In this document: positions 39,257-50,005 of the stretch, piece by piece | How positions within the stretch are numbered: position 1 is the first letter of the stretch | Layout: each line of letters starts with the position of its first letter | Source: Streptomyces sp. NBC_01304 | GTDB taxonomy: Bacteria; Actinomycetota; Actinomycetes; Streptomycetales; Streptomycetaceae | Length of the DNA: 64,000 nucleotides | Reading direction: 5' to 3' | Assembly: GCF_035975855.1 (NCBI RefSeq) | Contig: NZ_CP109055.1 | Span: 7,564,001 to 7,628,000 of the forward strand | The notes under the pieces: generated by a model | The model's database searches: none | What the model saw: only the letters and a program-made list of their open reading frames with translations | Told to the model about the DNA's origin: nothing | Position numbers and translations under genes: made by a program

Positions 39257-39475
39257 TCAGCCACAGCACCCGCCGCCGCAGCACCCGCCCCCGCCCCCGC
39301 CCCCGCCCCCCGAGGCAGGCGCAGCTGCGGCACCCCCGACCGCCACGGTCGAGAGGAGCTTCACGGTGTCCTCGTGCCCGGCAGGGCAGGCCGCCGGGTC
39401 GGAGGCTTCGGACATCGGGCGGCTGAGTTCGAACGTGTCGCCGCAGGTGCGGCAGCGGAAGTCATATCGAGGCAT
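39257..39475 (-). CDS. FmdB-type zinc-ribbon protein
   Basis: 72 residues from ATG 39475. The start 'MPRYDFRCRTCGDTFELSRPM' and 'AACPAGHEDTVKLLS' show the CxxC...CxxGH zinc ribbon of the FmdB/CxxC_CxxC_SSSS family. The C-terminus is an unusual run of Gly followed by CCGGGCC, perhaps metal-binding. Such proteins are cytoplasmic and of unknown function; regulation has been suggested for some. It is divergent from fadH, and the 20-bp palindrome at 39516 lies between the two starts. Confidence 0.82.
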   Translation of the reverse strand: MPRYDFRCRTCGDTFELSRPMSEASDPAACPAGHEDTVKLLSTVAVGGAAAAPASGGGGGGGGGCCGGGCCG

Positions 39476-39515
39476 GCGGCTCAGGCTACCTGTGACTGAC
39501 GGCACAGCCCCGCAG

Positions 39516-41588
<2,073 letters not shown>

Positions 41589-41734
41589 GCGCGGTTCGGC
41601 GTGTGGCGAGGCCGGCCTGCCTCAGGTCGGCTCCGCCAAGCCTCAGTTCAGCGGCGTCCGGCACCTTCGTGCGCGCCCACCCGTGCCGCCCTGCGGCACG
41701 ACTGCCCGCAGGTTGGCGACCATAGGATCAAGCC

Positions 41735-42286
41735 ATGTCCCTCCCGCACGCCATCCTCACCGCTCTGCTGGAAAAGCCCTCCTCGGGGCTTGAGCTGACC
41801 CGTCGGTTCGACAAGTCGATCGGCTACTTCTGGTCGGCCACGCATCAGCAGATCTACCGCGAGCTGGCCAAGCTGGAGGAAGGCGGGCTGATCCGGGTGC
41901 TGCCGGCCGCGCAGCCGACGCGGGGGCAGAAGAAGGAGTACGAGGTGCTGCCCGCGGGCCGCGCCGAGCTCGTTTCCTGGGTGGCGAAGACGGATGACCC
42001 CAAGCCGCTGAGGGACCCCCTCGCCGTACGGATCCGTGCGGCCGGGGTGGTCGGGGTGCAGGGCCTCGCAGCCGAGCTGCGGCGTCATCTCGCCCTGCAC
42101 CAGGAGCAGTTGGCGCAGTACCTCGCCTTCGAGGAGCGGGACTACCCGGCCGAGCGCGCGGCGGACGTGCCGGCCGAGGACCGGCTGCGGCATCTGCTGC
42201 TGCGCGGCGGGATCGACAGTGAGCGGTTCTGGATCGGCTGGATCACCGAGGTCCTCGCCGAGGTGGAAGGCATGCCCGAGGGTTAA
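41735..42286 (+). CDS. PadR family transcriptional regulator
   Basis: 183 residues, ATG 41735. N-terminal PadR winged helix: 'ILTALLEKPSSGLELTRRFD', 'FWSATHQQIYRELAKLEEGG', 'LIRVLPAAQPTRGQKKEYEV'. The C-terminal half, with 'LRRHLALHQEQLAQYLAFEE' and 'RFWIGWITEVLAEVE', is the dimerising helical part of the longer (subfamily 1/AphA-like) PadR proteins. It lies 146 bp after fadH and ends convergent to the next gene with a 4-bp overlap. It probably binds the palindrome at 39516 and responds to a fatty acid or acyl-CoA; that is inference. Confidence 0.85.
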   Translation: MSLPHAILTALLEKPSSGLELTRRFDKSIGYFWSATHQQIYRELAKLEEGGLIRVLPAAQPTRGQKKEYEVLPAGRAELVSWVAKTDDPKPLRDPLAVRIRAAGVVGVQGLAAELRRHLALHQEQLAQYLAFEERDYPAERAADVPAEDRLRHLLLRGGIDSERFWIGWITEVLAEVEGMPEG

Positions 42287-42636
42287 CCCGGTCCGCCCCC
42301 ATGCGCATGCTCGCCCTCATGCACGTGCTTCAGCTTCATACGCGTGTCCACCACGTCCGGCCCCGGGAAGTCCCGCCAGAACCGATGGCAGGTGACGAAC
42401 ACCGCCAGCTCCCGCTCCCGGGAGCGCAGCTTCTCCACCTCGGCCTGCTCGTCCGGGCTCCAGCCCGGTGAGGCGGGGCGCTCCACCTTGCGCCAGCCTC
42501 CCGTGTCGCTGAACCCGTCGAGCGGCACGACGGACCAGGGGAGCCGCTTGAGCAGGGTCAACAGCTCGGCCCTGACCTGGTGCAGCTCTTGCTGACCGGC
42601 CAGCAGATCACTGGGGAATTCCTGGATTGCCGCCAC
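42283..42636 (-). CDS. Hypothetical protein
   Basis: 117 residues, ATG 42636. Predicted helical with coiled-coil segments: 'AGQQELHQVRAELLTLLKRL', 'SPDEQAEVEKLRSRERELAV', then 'FVTCHRFWRDFPGPDVVDTR' and a His/Gly-rich tail. Family not recognised, though similar proteins are common in Streptomyces. The C-terminal end overlaps the PadR gene end by 4 bp. Confidence 0.65.
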   Translation of the reverse strand: MAAIQEFPSDLLAGQQELHQVRAELLTLLKRLPWSVVPLDGFSDTGGWRKVERPASPGWSPDEQAEVEKLRSRERELAVFVTCHRFWRDFPGPDVVDTRMKLKHVHEGEHAHGGGPG

Positions 42637-42742
42637 GCACGCAATGCTACGTCTGTTCGAATTCGATGTGCGAGGGTTTCCTCACGCGTCACACGAACGT
42701 GTGGCCGAAAGTGCGCACGGCTGACCGAAGAGGGGGGCGGGC

Positions 42743-42964
42743 CTAGCCGCGTGCGGCGCCTCTGACCTCTAGGTTCTCCAGGAGCTCGCGGGTGGCCTCC
42801 GCGACCGCGTCCACGGCTCGGTCGAAGACCTCGCGGTTGTGTGCGGCCGGGGCGCGGAAGCCCGAGACCTTGCGGACGTACTGGAGCGCGGCGGCCCGGA
42901 TGTCGTCCTCGGTGGCTTCCTCGGGGAGCACGGGCGGGCGAAGGGTCTTGATGCTGCGGCACAT
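42743..42964 (-). CDS. DUF2277 family protein
   Basis: 73 residues, ATG 42964. 'MCRSIKTLRPPVLPEEATED' and 'AALQYVRKVSGFRAPAAHNR', then 'FDRAVDAVAEATRELLENL', match the short helical DUF2277 family almost word for word. A Cys at position 2 and the conserved 'SGFRAP' are typical. No function is known for the family. Confidence 0.85.
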   Translation of the reverse strand: MCRSIKTLRPPVLPEEATEDDIRAAALQYVRKVSGFRAPAAHNREVFDRAVDAVAEATRELLENLEVRGAARG

Positions 42965-43043
42965 GCCCTCAGTCTGGCGCGAGGGTGTGCACCGGGGCCA
43001 CCGGTTCGGATCGACCCCGGGTTCAGCTCGGATCGGCCCCGGC

Positions 43044-43673
43044 TCAGCCCGTCGTCTGCGGTCCCGCCGGACGCGGCCGGCGCATGAGGTACGCCGCCCC
43101 GGCCCCTGCCCCGAAGAGCGCCACGAGCGACACCCCCGTGGCCAGCCAGGTCGCCCCCAGCCACTGCCCGCCGAAGTACCCGAGCCCCACGCTGTACGCC
43201 GCCCACGCGACGCCCGCCAGGATCGACCAGGGCAGGAACTCGCGCACCTTCCGGTGCGCCGCACCCGCGCCGAGGGACACGACCGAGCGGCCCGCCGGGG
43301 CGAACCGGGCGATGACGACGAGGATGCCGCCGCCCCGCGCGAGCGCCGCGCCGAGCCGTTCCTGGGCGGAGGTGAGCCGGCGTGAGCGGGCGATGGCGCG
43401 GGAGAGGCGTTCGCCGCCGCGCCAGGCGAGGCGGTACGCGACCAGGTCGCCGAGCACGGACGCGGTGGCCGCGCACAGCAGCAGGGCCATGATGTCCGGC
43501 ACCTCCCGTGCCATCTGTCCTGCGGCGCCCGAGCCCGCCGCCGCGGCGGTGGCCGCGGTGATCACCAGGAAGCCGCTGGGCAGCACCGGCAGGAACACGT
43601 CGAACAGGACGGAGAGCGCCACGACGGCGTAGATCCATGGGCTGCCGGTCAGCGACCCCACACTCTCGAGCAC
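43044..43673 (-). CDS. DedA family membrane protein
   Basis: 209 residues, ATG 43673. Hydrophobic segments near residues 14-45, 60-75, 120-165 and 175-200. The DedA/SNARE-associated motif is visible in 'VIARFAPAGRSVVSLGAGAA' (with the F/T-R-x-x-P/A-G/A-R core) and 'EFLPWSILAGVAWAAYSVGLGYFGG'. DedA proteins are lipid scramblases or transporters of undecaprenyl phosphate or phospholipids and affect membrane potential and drug tolerance. It is divergent from the SOD-like gene. Confidence 0.8.
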   Translation of the reverse strand: MLESVGSLTGSPWIYAVVALSVLFDVFLPVLPSGFLVITAATAAAAGSGAAGQMAREVPDIMALLLCAATASVLGDLVAYRLAWRGGERLSRAIARSRRLTSAQERLGAALARGGGILVVIARFAPAGRSVVSLGAGAAHRKVREFLPWSILAGVAWAAYSVGLGYFGGQWLGATWLATGVSLVALFGAGAGAAYLMRRPRPAGPQTTG

Positions 43674-43709
43674 CCGAAAACTCCTGTGTCTGCCGCCATT
43701 CCCCCGACG

Positions 43710-43736
43710 CGATCGGCCTGTTGCACGATCGGCCTG
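43710..43736. repeat. Two CGATCGGCCTG direct repeats
   Basis: CGATCGGCCTG at 43710-43720 and 43726-43736, 16 bp apart, between divergent dedA and the SOD-like gene. Spacing is about 1.5 helical turns. Possible operator of either gene. Confidence 0.35.
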
Positions 43737-43936
43737 ACGGACAGCTGTACAGCGTACGCCTGCTGTGACCGCAGAGATCTACTGGGGTGCAAGTGTTCGT
43801 GGCCGGCCGTGCGGCGGGCCGCCTCCTCGCGTTCACCCGGCTGCCCCGGCCCGAGCGGCGGGCGGCGCGGGAGTCCCGTACGAAGCAAGAGAGGCAAGAA
43901 GGCTGAAAGAACGGGGCGTACGAGAGGAGCAGGGTG

Positions 43937-44491
43937 ATGGTGGCAGTGGCGGGAGTGCTCGCGGGCGCCGTGGCGTCGGCGGTCCTTGCGAGCGGTGGCA
44001 CGGCTGCGGATTGTTACTGGATGCGGGCCGAGGCGCAGTTCGCGCCGCCCACGGCGTTCATTCCGTCGGCGGCGGTGACGTACGACATGGAGCTGGTGCC
44101 CGCGGCGTCCTGGATCGAGGTGGCCCAGCGCAGCGACGAGCAGGCCACGACCGTGAAGCTGCGGGTGGAGGGGCTGAAGGCGGGCCACAAGTACGGCGTG
44201 CACGTGCACCAGAAGCCGTGCGGGGCCGACCCCAAGGACGCGGGCCCGCACTATCAGAACCGGGTCGACCCGGTGCAGCCCTCGAAGGACCCGAAGTACC
44301 TCAACGCGGAGAACGAGGTGTGGCTCGACTTCACCGCGGACAAGGAAGGCAGCGGGGCCGCCGTCGCCCGGCACAGTTGGGGATTCCGTGCGGGCGAGGC
44401 GGCCTCGGTGGTGCTGCACCGCGAACCGGGCGGTGCGGGCGACCGGTTGGCGTGCTTCACGGTGCCGTTCGGGTCACTGCCGCACGCCTGA
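43937..44491 (+). CDS. Cu/Zn superoxide dismutase-like secreted protein
   Basis: 184 residues from ATG 43937 behind GAGGAGCAGGG. A signal peptide or short membrane anchor covers the first ~25 residues ('VLAGAVASAVLASGGTA'). The Sod_Cu fold is visible: 'GLKAGHKYGVHVHQKPCG' with the HVH copper ligands, 'AGPHYQNR' for the bridging His region, 'AENEVWLDFTADKEG' and 'VARHSW' for the last ligand. It would act outside the membrane on superoxide. The usual zinc-loop is altered, so activity is not certain. It follows dedA divergently. Confidence 0.75.
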   Translation: MVAVAGVLAGAVASAVLASGGTAADCYWMRAEAQFAPPTAFIPSAAVTYDMELVPAASWIEVAQRSDEQATTVKLRVEGLKAGHKYGVHVHQKPCGADPKDAGPHYQNRVDPVQPSKDPKYLNAENEVWLDFTADKEGSGAAVARHSWGFRAGEAASVVLHREPGGAGDRLACFTVPFGSLPHA

Positions 44492-44516
44492 GCGGTGCTT
44501 TGGAACAGGCCTCGGG

Positions 44517-44984
44517 TCAGGCCGTGGCGGGCGCGGCGGCCTTGGCCTCCTGCGCTGCGGGCTCGGACCCGGACTCGGCGGCGCGGCGGGCGAAGAGCCG
44601 GTCCAGGCCGAGCGCGCCGGAGCCGGTGAAGACCAGGAGCAGCAGGGCCCAGCAGAACATCGCGGAGGCCTCGCCGGAGTTCTGCAGCGGCCACAGCCCC
44701 TCGGGCTGGTGGACCTTGAAGTAGGCGTACGCCATCGAGCCCGAGGAGATGAACGCGGCGGCCCGGGTACCCAGGCCGACCATGACGAGAAGGCCACCCA
44801 CGAGCTGGATGACGGCCGCGTACCAGCTGGGCCAGGTGCCGATCTCGGGGGCCTGGCCGCCCATCTGGGTGCCGTTCGGGAAGTCGAAGAGGCTGGCGGC
44901 GCCGTGGCAGGCGAAGAGCAGGCCGACGACGATGCGGAACAGGCCGAGAGCGTAGGGCTGGGCGCTGTTGAGGCGTCCGGTCAT
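44517..44984 (-). CDS. DoxX family membrane protein
   Basis: 155 residues, ATG 44984. Four hydrophobic segments and the DoxX motif 'GLFRIVVGLLFACHGAASLF', plus 'VIQLVGGLLVMVGLGTRAAA' and 'GEASAMFCWALLLLVFTGSG'. DoxX/DoxD-like proteins in actinobacteria can partner with a membrane superoxide/thiol redox complex. The convergent SOD-like gene next to it makes an oxidative-stress link attractive, but it is inferred. The leader contains a partial iron-box-like sequence (about 45041-45058). Confidence 0.8.
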   Translation of the reverse strand: MTGRLNSAQPYALGLFRIVVGLLFACHGAASLFDFPNGTQMGGQAPEIGTWPSWYAAVIQLVGGLLVMVGLGTRAAAFISSGSMAYAYFKVHQPEGLWPLQNSGEASAMFCWALLLLVFTGSGALGLDRLFARRAAESGSEPAAQEAKAAAPATA

Positions 44985-45044
44985 GACAGGGACTCCTTCG
45001 TTTCGGTCGTTTCTGGGGACGAGACCGATCGGGAAGGGAACAGG

Positions 45045-47039
45045 TTAGGTCAGCCTAAGCAGTGCTTGCAAGTTCAACATTTGCCCGTCCGGTGACAATG
45101 GAGAGGATCCGGCCAGAGTCTTGAGTGCGGCTCGAGCCACCGCGTCGGCGTCCGACAAGGTCACCGAGTCGACCCCGGGCCGGGCACCCGCCGCGGTCAC
45201 CCAGTGCACGCCCTCCGTGGGCACCCCGAGCGCGAACCGCCGTGCGTGCGGGCGGCCTTGGCGGTCGATGAGACGGTACGGGCGCGGTGTTACGTCCAGC
45301 CCTCCGGTTTCGTAACCGTCGACGACATGCGGCCGGCACGCGCCGGTCTTCAACAGCCGCGCGAGCAGCTCGTCCGCGGTGCGCCGCAGATCGGGCTCGG
45401 GCAGCCGCGCCTCGATCAGCACCCCGGCACGTATCTCGGAACCCGGTACGGCGGGGGAGTGCGCGGCGTACGTCCCCTCGTCGGCCCGCACCTCCATGCG
45501 CGGGCCCACCACCTCGAGCACGCCCGCCTCGATCAGGGCCGTCATCTCCTCGATGCGGCGGCGGGGCGGGCCGATCGAGAGGAACGCGTTCAGCGGGGTG
45601 TACCACCGGTCGAGGTGGTCGCGGCGGGAGCCGCCGGTCAGGCCGCCGTGGTCGACGACCTGGCGCAGCTCGTTGCGCAGGTCCCGCAGCACGTCGAGGG
45701 CGGCCTTGAGCGGGCCCTCGACATTGCCGAGCGCGGCCTGGGCGGCGTCCTGGCCCAGATGGCCGGTGAGCCAGGCGCGGAAGTCGGCGGGCGAGCCGAA
45801 GGTGCGGCCCGCGTGGGGGCGGGAGATGCGGTCCCAGGACCAGCGGTCGGCGTCGGCCAACGCGAACTCGCCGAGCAGCGCCGCCTCTTGGGCGCTCCGG
45901 TGGTCGGTGGCGAGGAAGGCCCGGCGGAACGCGGCACGGACCCGGCCGTCCCGGTCGCCCGGCCCGAGCAGCGCCTCGTAGTAGACCGTCTCCACCTCCT
46001 TCGCCACCAACGGCCATATCTCGGCGAGGAAGTCCGGCGGGTCGCCCGCGTCCGCGCGCTTGCGGAAGCCCTCGATGACGTCGCCGGTCAGGGCGAGCGG
46101 TTCGTGCCGCCCGTACGCGCCCTTCGCGTTGTCGCCGCGCGCCTGGTACGGCACACCGCGGCGGGAGCCCGCGTACAGCTTCGGCTCCCGGCCGGACGGC
46201 AGGTAGCGCAGCCCTGCACGCCGCTGTCGTACGAAGCGGCCGCCGCGCCCCGACGTCAACAGGGCCATGTGATCGAAGAAGTTGAGCCCGAGGCCGCGCA
46301 GCAGCACCGGCTCGTCCGGGGCGATCTCCGACAGGTCGAGGTCGGCCGGGTTGGCGGGCGGGAAGTAGCGCAGGCCGTGCCGCTCGGCGTGGGCCGCGAG
46401 TCGTTCCTGGGCGGTGCAGGGGACGGTCGGGAGGTGGCCCTGGGCCAGCACGACCGCGGCGAGGCCGGACAGTTCGCGGCCGTCGGACAGGGTGAGGGAC
46501 TGCAGCCCCGCCTCCGTGTCGCGGCCGGTGAGGCGGACCGCTCGTGCCCGGTGCACCTCGACCCGTACGGCCTCGGGGGCGCGCCGGACCACGTCGGCGA
46601 AGACCCACTCCAGGTAGGCGCCGTAGCGGGCCCGGGTCGGATAGTCGTCGGGGCCGAGGCCGAGGGAGCGCGCGGCGGCCCATTCGTACAGGCTCGGCCC
46701 CGGGCGCACCGGACCCGCGCAGTCGACGCTCTCGTCGGTGAAGAGGGTGACCTGCGAGGCCACGGTGTTCATCAGCAGCTCGCCGGACTGCGCGGTCCGC
46801 CAGACCCGGCCGGGGCCGGGCGGGGACGGGTCGATGACGTGGACCGTGAGGCGGGCGCCGGGAGCCAGGAGCTCGTCCGCGCTCGCGCAGATGCGTTCGA
46901 GGACGCTGGTGCCGCGAGGGCCCGCGCCCACGATCGCGACGGAGCCGGAGATCCCGGATATCGGGGACCCAGATATCGGGGACTTCGCGGACAAAGGGGT
47001 AACTCCTGGGCGGTGGAAGCGGATCGTCCGCCTCATCAT
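45045..47039 (-). CDS. FAD/NAD(P)-binding protein
   Basis: 664 residues, ATG 47039. N-terminal dinucleotide-binding fold 'SVAIVGAGPRGTSVLERICA' (GxGxxG variant), followed by 'VIDPSPPGPGRVWRT' and 'LLMNTVASQVTLFTD', which match the FAD-NAD(P)-binding family (PF13454 type). A C-terminal catalytic half of about 350 residues has no motif I can place. Related proteins occur with siderophore or natural-product genes. The catalysed reaction is unknown; a monooxygenase or hydroxylase is possible. Confidence 0.75.
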   Translation of the reverse strand: MMRRTIRFHRPGVTPLSAKSPISGSPISGISGSVAIVGAGPRGTSVLERICASADELLAPGARLTVHVIDPSPPGPGRVWRTAQSGELLMNTVASQVTLFTDESVDCAGPVRPGPSLYEWAAARSLGLGPDDYPTRARYGAYLEWVFADVVRRAPEAVRVEVHRARAVRLTGRDTEAGLQSLTLSDGRELSGLAAVVLAQGHLPTVPCTAQERLAAHAERHGLRYFPPANPADLDLSEIAPDEPVLLRGLGLNFFDHMALLTSGRGGRFVRQRRAGLRYLPSGREPKLYAGSRRGVPYQARGDNAKGAYGRHEPLALTGDVIEGFRKRADAGDPPDFLAEIWPLVAKEVETVYYEALLGPGDRDGRVRAAFRRAFLATDHRSAQEAALLGEFALADADRWSWDRISRPHAGRTFGSPADFRAWLTGHLGQDAAQAALGNVEGPLKAALDVLRDLRNELRQVVDHGGLTGGSRRDHLDRWYTPLNAFLSIGPPRRRIEEMTALIEAGVLEVVGPRMEVRADEGTYAAHSPAVPGSEIRAGVLIEARLPEPDLRRTADELLARLLKTGACRPHVVDGYETGGLDVTPRPYRLIDRQGRPHARRFALGVPTEGVHWVTAAGARPGVDSVTLSDADAVARAALKTLAGSSPLSPDGQMLNLQALLRLT

Positions 47040-47066
47040 GCCCGTGCGTCACCGGCAGGCGAAGGG

Positions 47067-48761
47067 CTAGGCGGAGGTTGGGCTTCCGGTGTGGCCTGGA
47101 TCACGTCGCGGGGAAAGTTCGGCCTCCTCGACGGTGCGCAACCGCGCACCGCCACCCCGTACGGCCTTCGCCTGATCCAGCCGCAACCCCGCCCCGCGCC
47201 CCCGCAGGGTCAGCGTCATCAGGTGGTTGCCGAACCAAGGGCCGCCCGTCCTGCGCCAGTTGATCAGGGGCTTGCCGCTCCGGCCGTGCCGTGCGAAGCG
47301 GCGACCGAGGGCCCGTCCGGCCCGGCTCCAGCCGAAGCGGAAGCCGAGCTTGACCGTGGTGTGGATCGAGTTGTGGACGGGGGAGCAGGTCAGCTGGAGC
47401 ACGCGGGCGTCGGGGCCCGAACCGGCCGGCCAGCTCGGCTCGGCGACGTACGCGTGATGGACGTCCCCCGACAGCACCAGGACCGTCGCCGGCGCCCCGG
47501 GCCCGCTGCCCGCCTCAGCGATCAGCGCCGTGAGCTCCTCGAACGACTTCGGGAACGCCGCCCAGTGCTCCAGGTCGCTGCGCCGCCGCAGGTCCTCCGC
47601 GATCCGCGCCCAGCGGGCTCCCCGCTCGCCCCGCGCGAGCGCCGCGTTCCAGCCTTCGGCGTCGTGGATCAGATGGGGGAGCAGCCAGGGCAGCGACGAG
47701 CCGATCAGGAGGTGGTCGTACGTCCCCGGAGCGTCCAGCGCCTGCTCGCGCACCCAGCCGGCCTCGCCCGCGTCGAGCATGGCGCGCTGCTGTTCGTCCA
47801 GGACGCGGGCCGCGCGGGTGTCGACCATCAGGAGCCGCACCCGGCCGAAGTCGCGGCGGTAGCTCCAGCGGGCGGCGCCCGGGTCCTGGTCGGCCTCGGC
47901 GGCGAACGTACGCAGGGCGCAGGTGCCGTCGGGGGTCGCGCGCACGGCGGCGTAGAGGGGGTCGGTGGCCAGTTCGGCCGGGGTGAGGTTGCCCAGGTGC
48001 TGATAGACCCAGTACGACATCAGCCCGCTCAGCACCCGCTCCCGCCACCAGGGGGTGTCCCGCATCTCCGTCAGCCAGGCTGCGCTCGTGTTCCAGTCGT
48101 CTATGACGTCGTGGTCGTCGAAGATCATGCAGCTGGGCACGGTGGACAGCAGCCAGCGGACCTCGGGGTCGAGCCAGGACTCGTAGTAGAGGTGGGTGTA
48201 CTCCTCGTAGTCCGCGACCTGCGCGCCCGGCGGCTCCCGCAGATCGCGCCGGGCCGCCAGCCAGCTGCGGGTCGCCTTGGACACCATGTCCGCGTACACC
48301 TGGTCGCCCAGGAGCAGCAGCACGTCCGGCCGCTCGGCCCCCGGCTCGGCGGCAAGGCGCGCGGCCAGGGTGTCAAGGGCGTCCGGGCCCTTCGGGTCGT
48401 GCTCGTCCGCGGGCGGCGCGGACCAGCGGCAGGAGCCGAAGGCGACCTTCAACTCCCGTTCCTCGCCGGTCGATTGGGATGGGAGGGTGTGGATCGTGGA
48501 CGCCGGGAAACGGGAGTCCGCGAGCGGCCACACGCGTGTGTCGTCGAGGTGCACCTCGTACGCCGTCTCCGTGCCCGGTGTCAGACCCGCCACCGGTATC
48601 AGCGCGTAGTGATGCCCGTCCACCTGGAAGGTGCGCGCGGCACCCTGCGCGCCGTCCGCGCACCGCACCTCGGCGGTGCACGGCCGGTCGGCCTCCACCC
48701 ATACGGTCGCCGCCGACTCGTCGACGTACCGCAGCAAGGGGCCAAGGCGCAGCCGGGTCAT
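47067..48761 (-). CDS. PhoD-like alkaline phosphatase/phosphodiesterase
   Basis: 564 residues, ATG 48761. Metallophosphoesterase motifs of the PhoD type in order: 'VAFGSCRW' (Cys ligand region), 'LLLLGDQVYADM' (metal Asp), 'MIFDDHDVIDDWN' (Asp/His pair), 'LIGSSLPW' and 'LSGDVHHAYVAE' (paired His). An N-terminal beta domain ('AATVWVEADRPCTAEVRC') precedes the catalytic one. No signal peptide is visible, unlike secreted Tat-type PhoD, so it may act inside the cell or on a different phosphodiester. It is 28 bp from the FAD/NAD(P) gene start and likely co-transcribed with it. Confidence 0.85.
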   Translation of the reverse strand: MTRLRLGPLLRYVDESAATVWVEADRPCTAEVRCADGAQGAARTFQVDGHHYALIPVAGLTPGTETAYEVHLDDTRVWPLADSRFPASTIHTLPSQSTGEERELKVAFGSCRWSAPPADEHDPKGPDALDTLAARLAAEPGAERPDVLLLLGDQVYADMVSKATRSWLAARRDLREPPGAQVADYEEYTHLYYESWLDPEVRWLLSTVPSCMIFDDHDVIDDWNTSAAWLTEMRDTPWWRERVLSGLMSYWVYQHLGNLTPAELATDPLYAAVRATPDGTCALRTFAAEADQDPGAARWSYRRDFGRVRLLMVDTRAARVLDEQQRAMLDAGEAGWVREQALDAPGTYDHLLIGSSLPWLLPHLIHDAEGWNAALARGERGARWARIAEDLRRRSDLEHWAAFPKSFEELTALIAEAGSGPGAPATVLVLSGDVHHAYVAEPSWPAGSGPDARVLQLTCSPVHNSIHTTVKLGFRFGWSRAGRALGRRFARHGRSGKPLINWRRTGGPWFGNHLMTLTLRGRGAGLRLDQAKAVRGGGARLRTVEEAELSPRRDPGHTGSPTSA

Positions 48762-48857
48762 CCGATCACTTCCCTCCGTCGCCCCGTACGGTACGGAACG
48801 ACGGAGGTCGGCGGGGAGGTTCCGGAGCGCTTGATCTTCAACCGTTGTGTGCCCGGT

Positions 48858-49529
48858 TCAGCAGCCGCTGAGGGCCGACTGCAGGGCGCTCTTCTCCGCG
48901 GAGTCCACCGTCAGGTTGTAGTGGTGCTTCACGTGCACCCACATCCGTACGTACACGCACTTGTACGAGGTGCGCGAGGGCATCCACTTGGCCGGGTCCT
49001 GGTCGCCCTTGGACTGGTTGACGTTGTCCGTGACCGCGATCAGCTGCGGCCGGGTGAGGTCGTTGGCGAAGCCCTGGCGCTGGGCGGTCGTCCAGCTGCT
49101 GGCCCCGGACTTCCAGGCCTCGGAGAGCGGCACCATGTGGTCGATGTCCACGTCCGACGCCGCGGTCCAGGTGGCGCCGTCGTACTCGGAGAACCAACTG
49201 CCGCTGACCGCCGCACAGCTGGAGTCCTGCTGGACGTTGGTGCCGTCCCGCTTGAGGACGACCTCGCGGGTGTTGCAGGCGCCGGACTGGGTGATCCAGT
49301 GCGGGAACTTCTCGCGGCTGTACCCGTCGGAGGAGCCCTCGGCGCGCACGGTGAGCTCGCCGAGGTAGGTGCGGGCGGTGGCCGCGCTGACCGGGGTGGG
49401 GGGAGAGGCCTGCGCGGGGGTGCCGGTCAGGAGGGTGGTCGCGGATATGAGCGCCGTGAGTGCGCCGAGCGCGCCCAGCCGTCGATTTGTACGCAGCTGT
49501 GGGCGTCGACGCGCGTAGACACCGGACAT
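48858..49529 (-). CDS. Secreted HNH endonuclease (DUF1524/GmrSD C-terminal type)
   Basis: 223 residues from ATG 49529 after AAGGGAG. Signal peptide with hydrophobic core 'LGALGALTALISATTLLTG' and an Ala-x-Ala type cleavage site before residue ~43. The nuclease core 'ASDVDIDHMVPLSEAWKSGA' carries the His metal/catalytic motif, followed by 'RQGFANDLTRPQLIAV' and 'NQSKGDQDPAKW'. Four Cys suggest disulfides. Family members are exported DNases. A decayed relative's C-terminus is fused to a kinase-like gene at 16646-17375. Confidence 0.88.
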   Translation of the reverse strand: MSGVYARRRPQLRTNRRLGALGALTALISATTLLTGTPAQASPPTPVSAATARTYLGELTVRAEGSSDGYSREKFPHWITQSGACNTREVVLKRDGTNVQQDSSCAAVSGSWFSEYDGATWTAASDVDIDHMVPLSEAWKSGASSWTTAQRQGFANDLTRPQLIAVTDNVNQSKGDQDPAKWMPSRTSYKCVYVRMWVHVKHHYNLTVDSAEKSALQSALSGC

Positions 49530-49773
49530 GGGAACTCCCTTGGGTGTGGGGGCTGTTGGCCGCGTTGGCCCGGCCATGGTGGCGCCCGGGGGTTTCCGTG
49601 GGGTGAGCGCCGAGTGACAGGGTCGCGTCATTGGCACGCACACATCAAGAGTTCTGTCGCAGTGTCATGAAGCATGGGGAGTGCGGGAGTTGGCCGAATG
49701 TGGCGCAGGCCACTTCGCGGAGGGCCGAAAGGCCCTGGTCAGGGGTGTCCGTACGTCACGTACGATGGATGGC

Positions 49774-49897
49774 GCAGAAGGGGAGTAGCTCTTCGCCGGA
49801 CCGTCGACATACTGCTCAGCTCGCCCTCCAGGGAGATGCTGAGCCGGCGCCCGGAGGCAGGCCTCGTTTTTTCGGGGCAGGCCAGCGAGACCTTCGG
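49774..49897 (+). ncRNA. yybP-ykoY manganese riboswitch
   Basis: In the 476-bp gap before the GDT1-type gene. Conserved boxes of the class are present in order: GCAGAAGGGGAGTAGC (49775-49790), CCGTCGACATACTG with the AU-rich internal loop, a CTCAGC/GCTGAG helix, a second helix GGCCTCG/CGGGGC and the closing box GCCAGCGAGACC (49881-49892). These form the paired loops that bind Mn(II). After it come a GCATGCGT/ACGCATGC hairpin and a GGGGC/GCCCC stem near the ribosome site, plausible as switching parts. The stretch before it (49530-49773) has no gene. Confidence 0.82.
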
Positions 49898-50005
49898 CAA
49901 GCAGTGCCAGGCATGCGTGCACCCGTACGCATGCACCGAGTGCTGCCATGCCGAGGTGTGTCGCAGTGACTCTCGGTGGGGCGGCCCCCGACCGATTGAG
50001 GACCC

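Noticed and set aside
45204-49670. A 1488-residue open frame on the plus strand
   Set aside because: It runs antisense over the FAD/NAD(P), PhoD-like and HNH genes, all of which have clear family motifs. Long antisense frames are a by-product of high GC.
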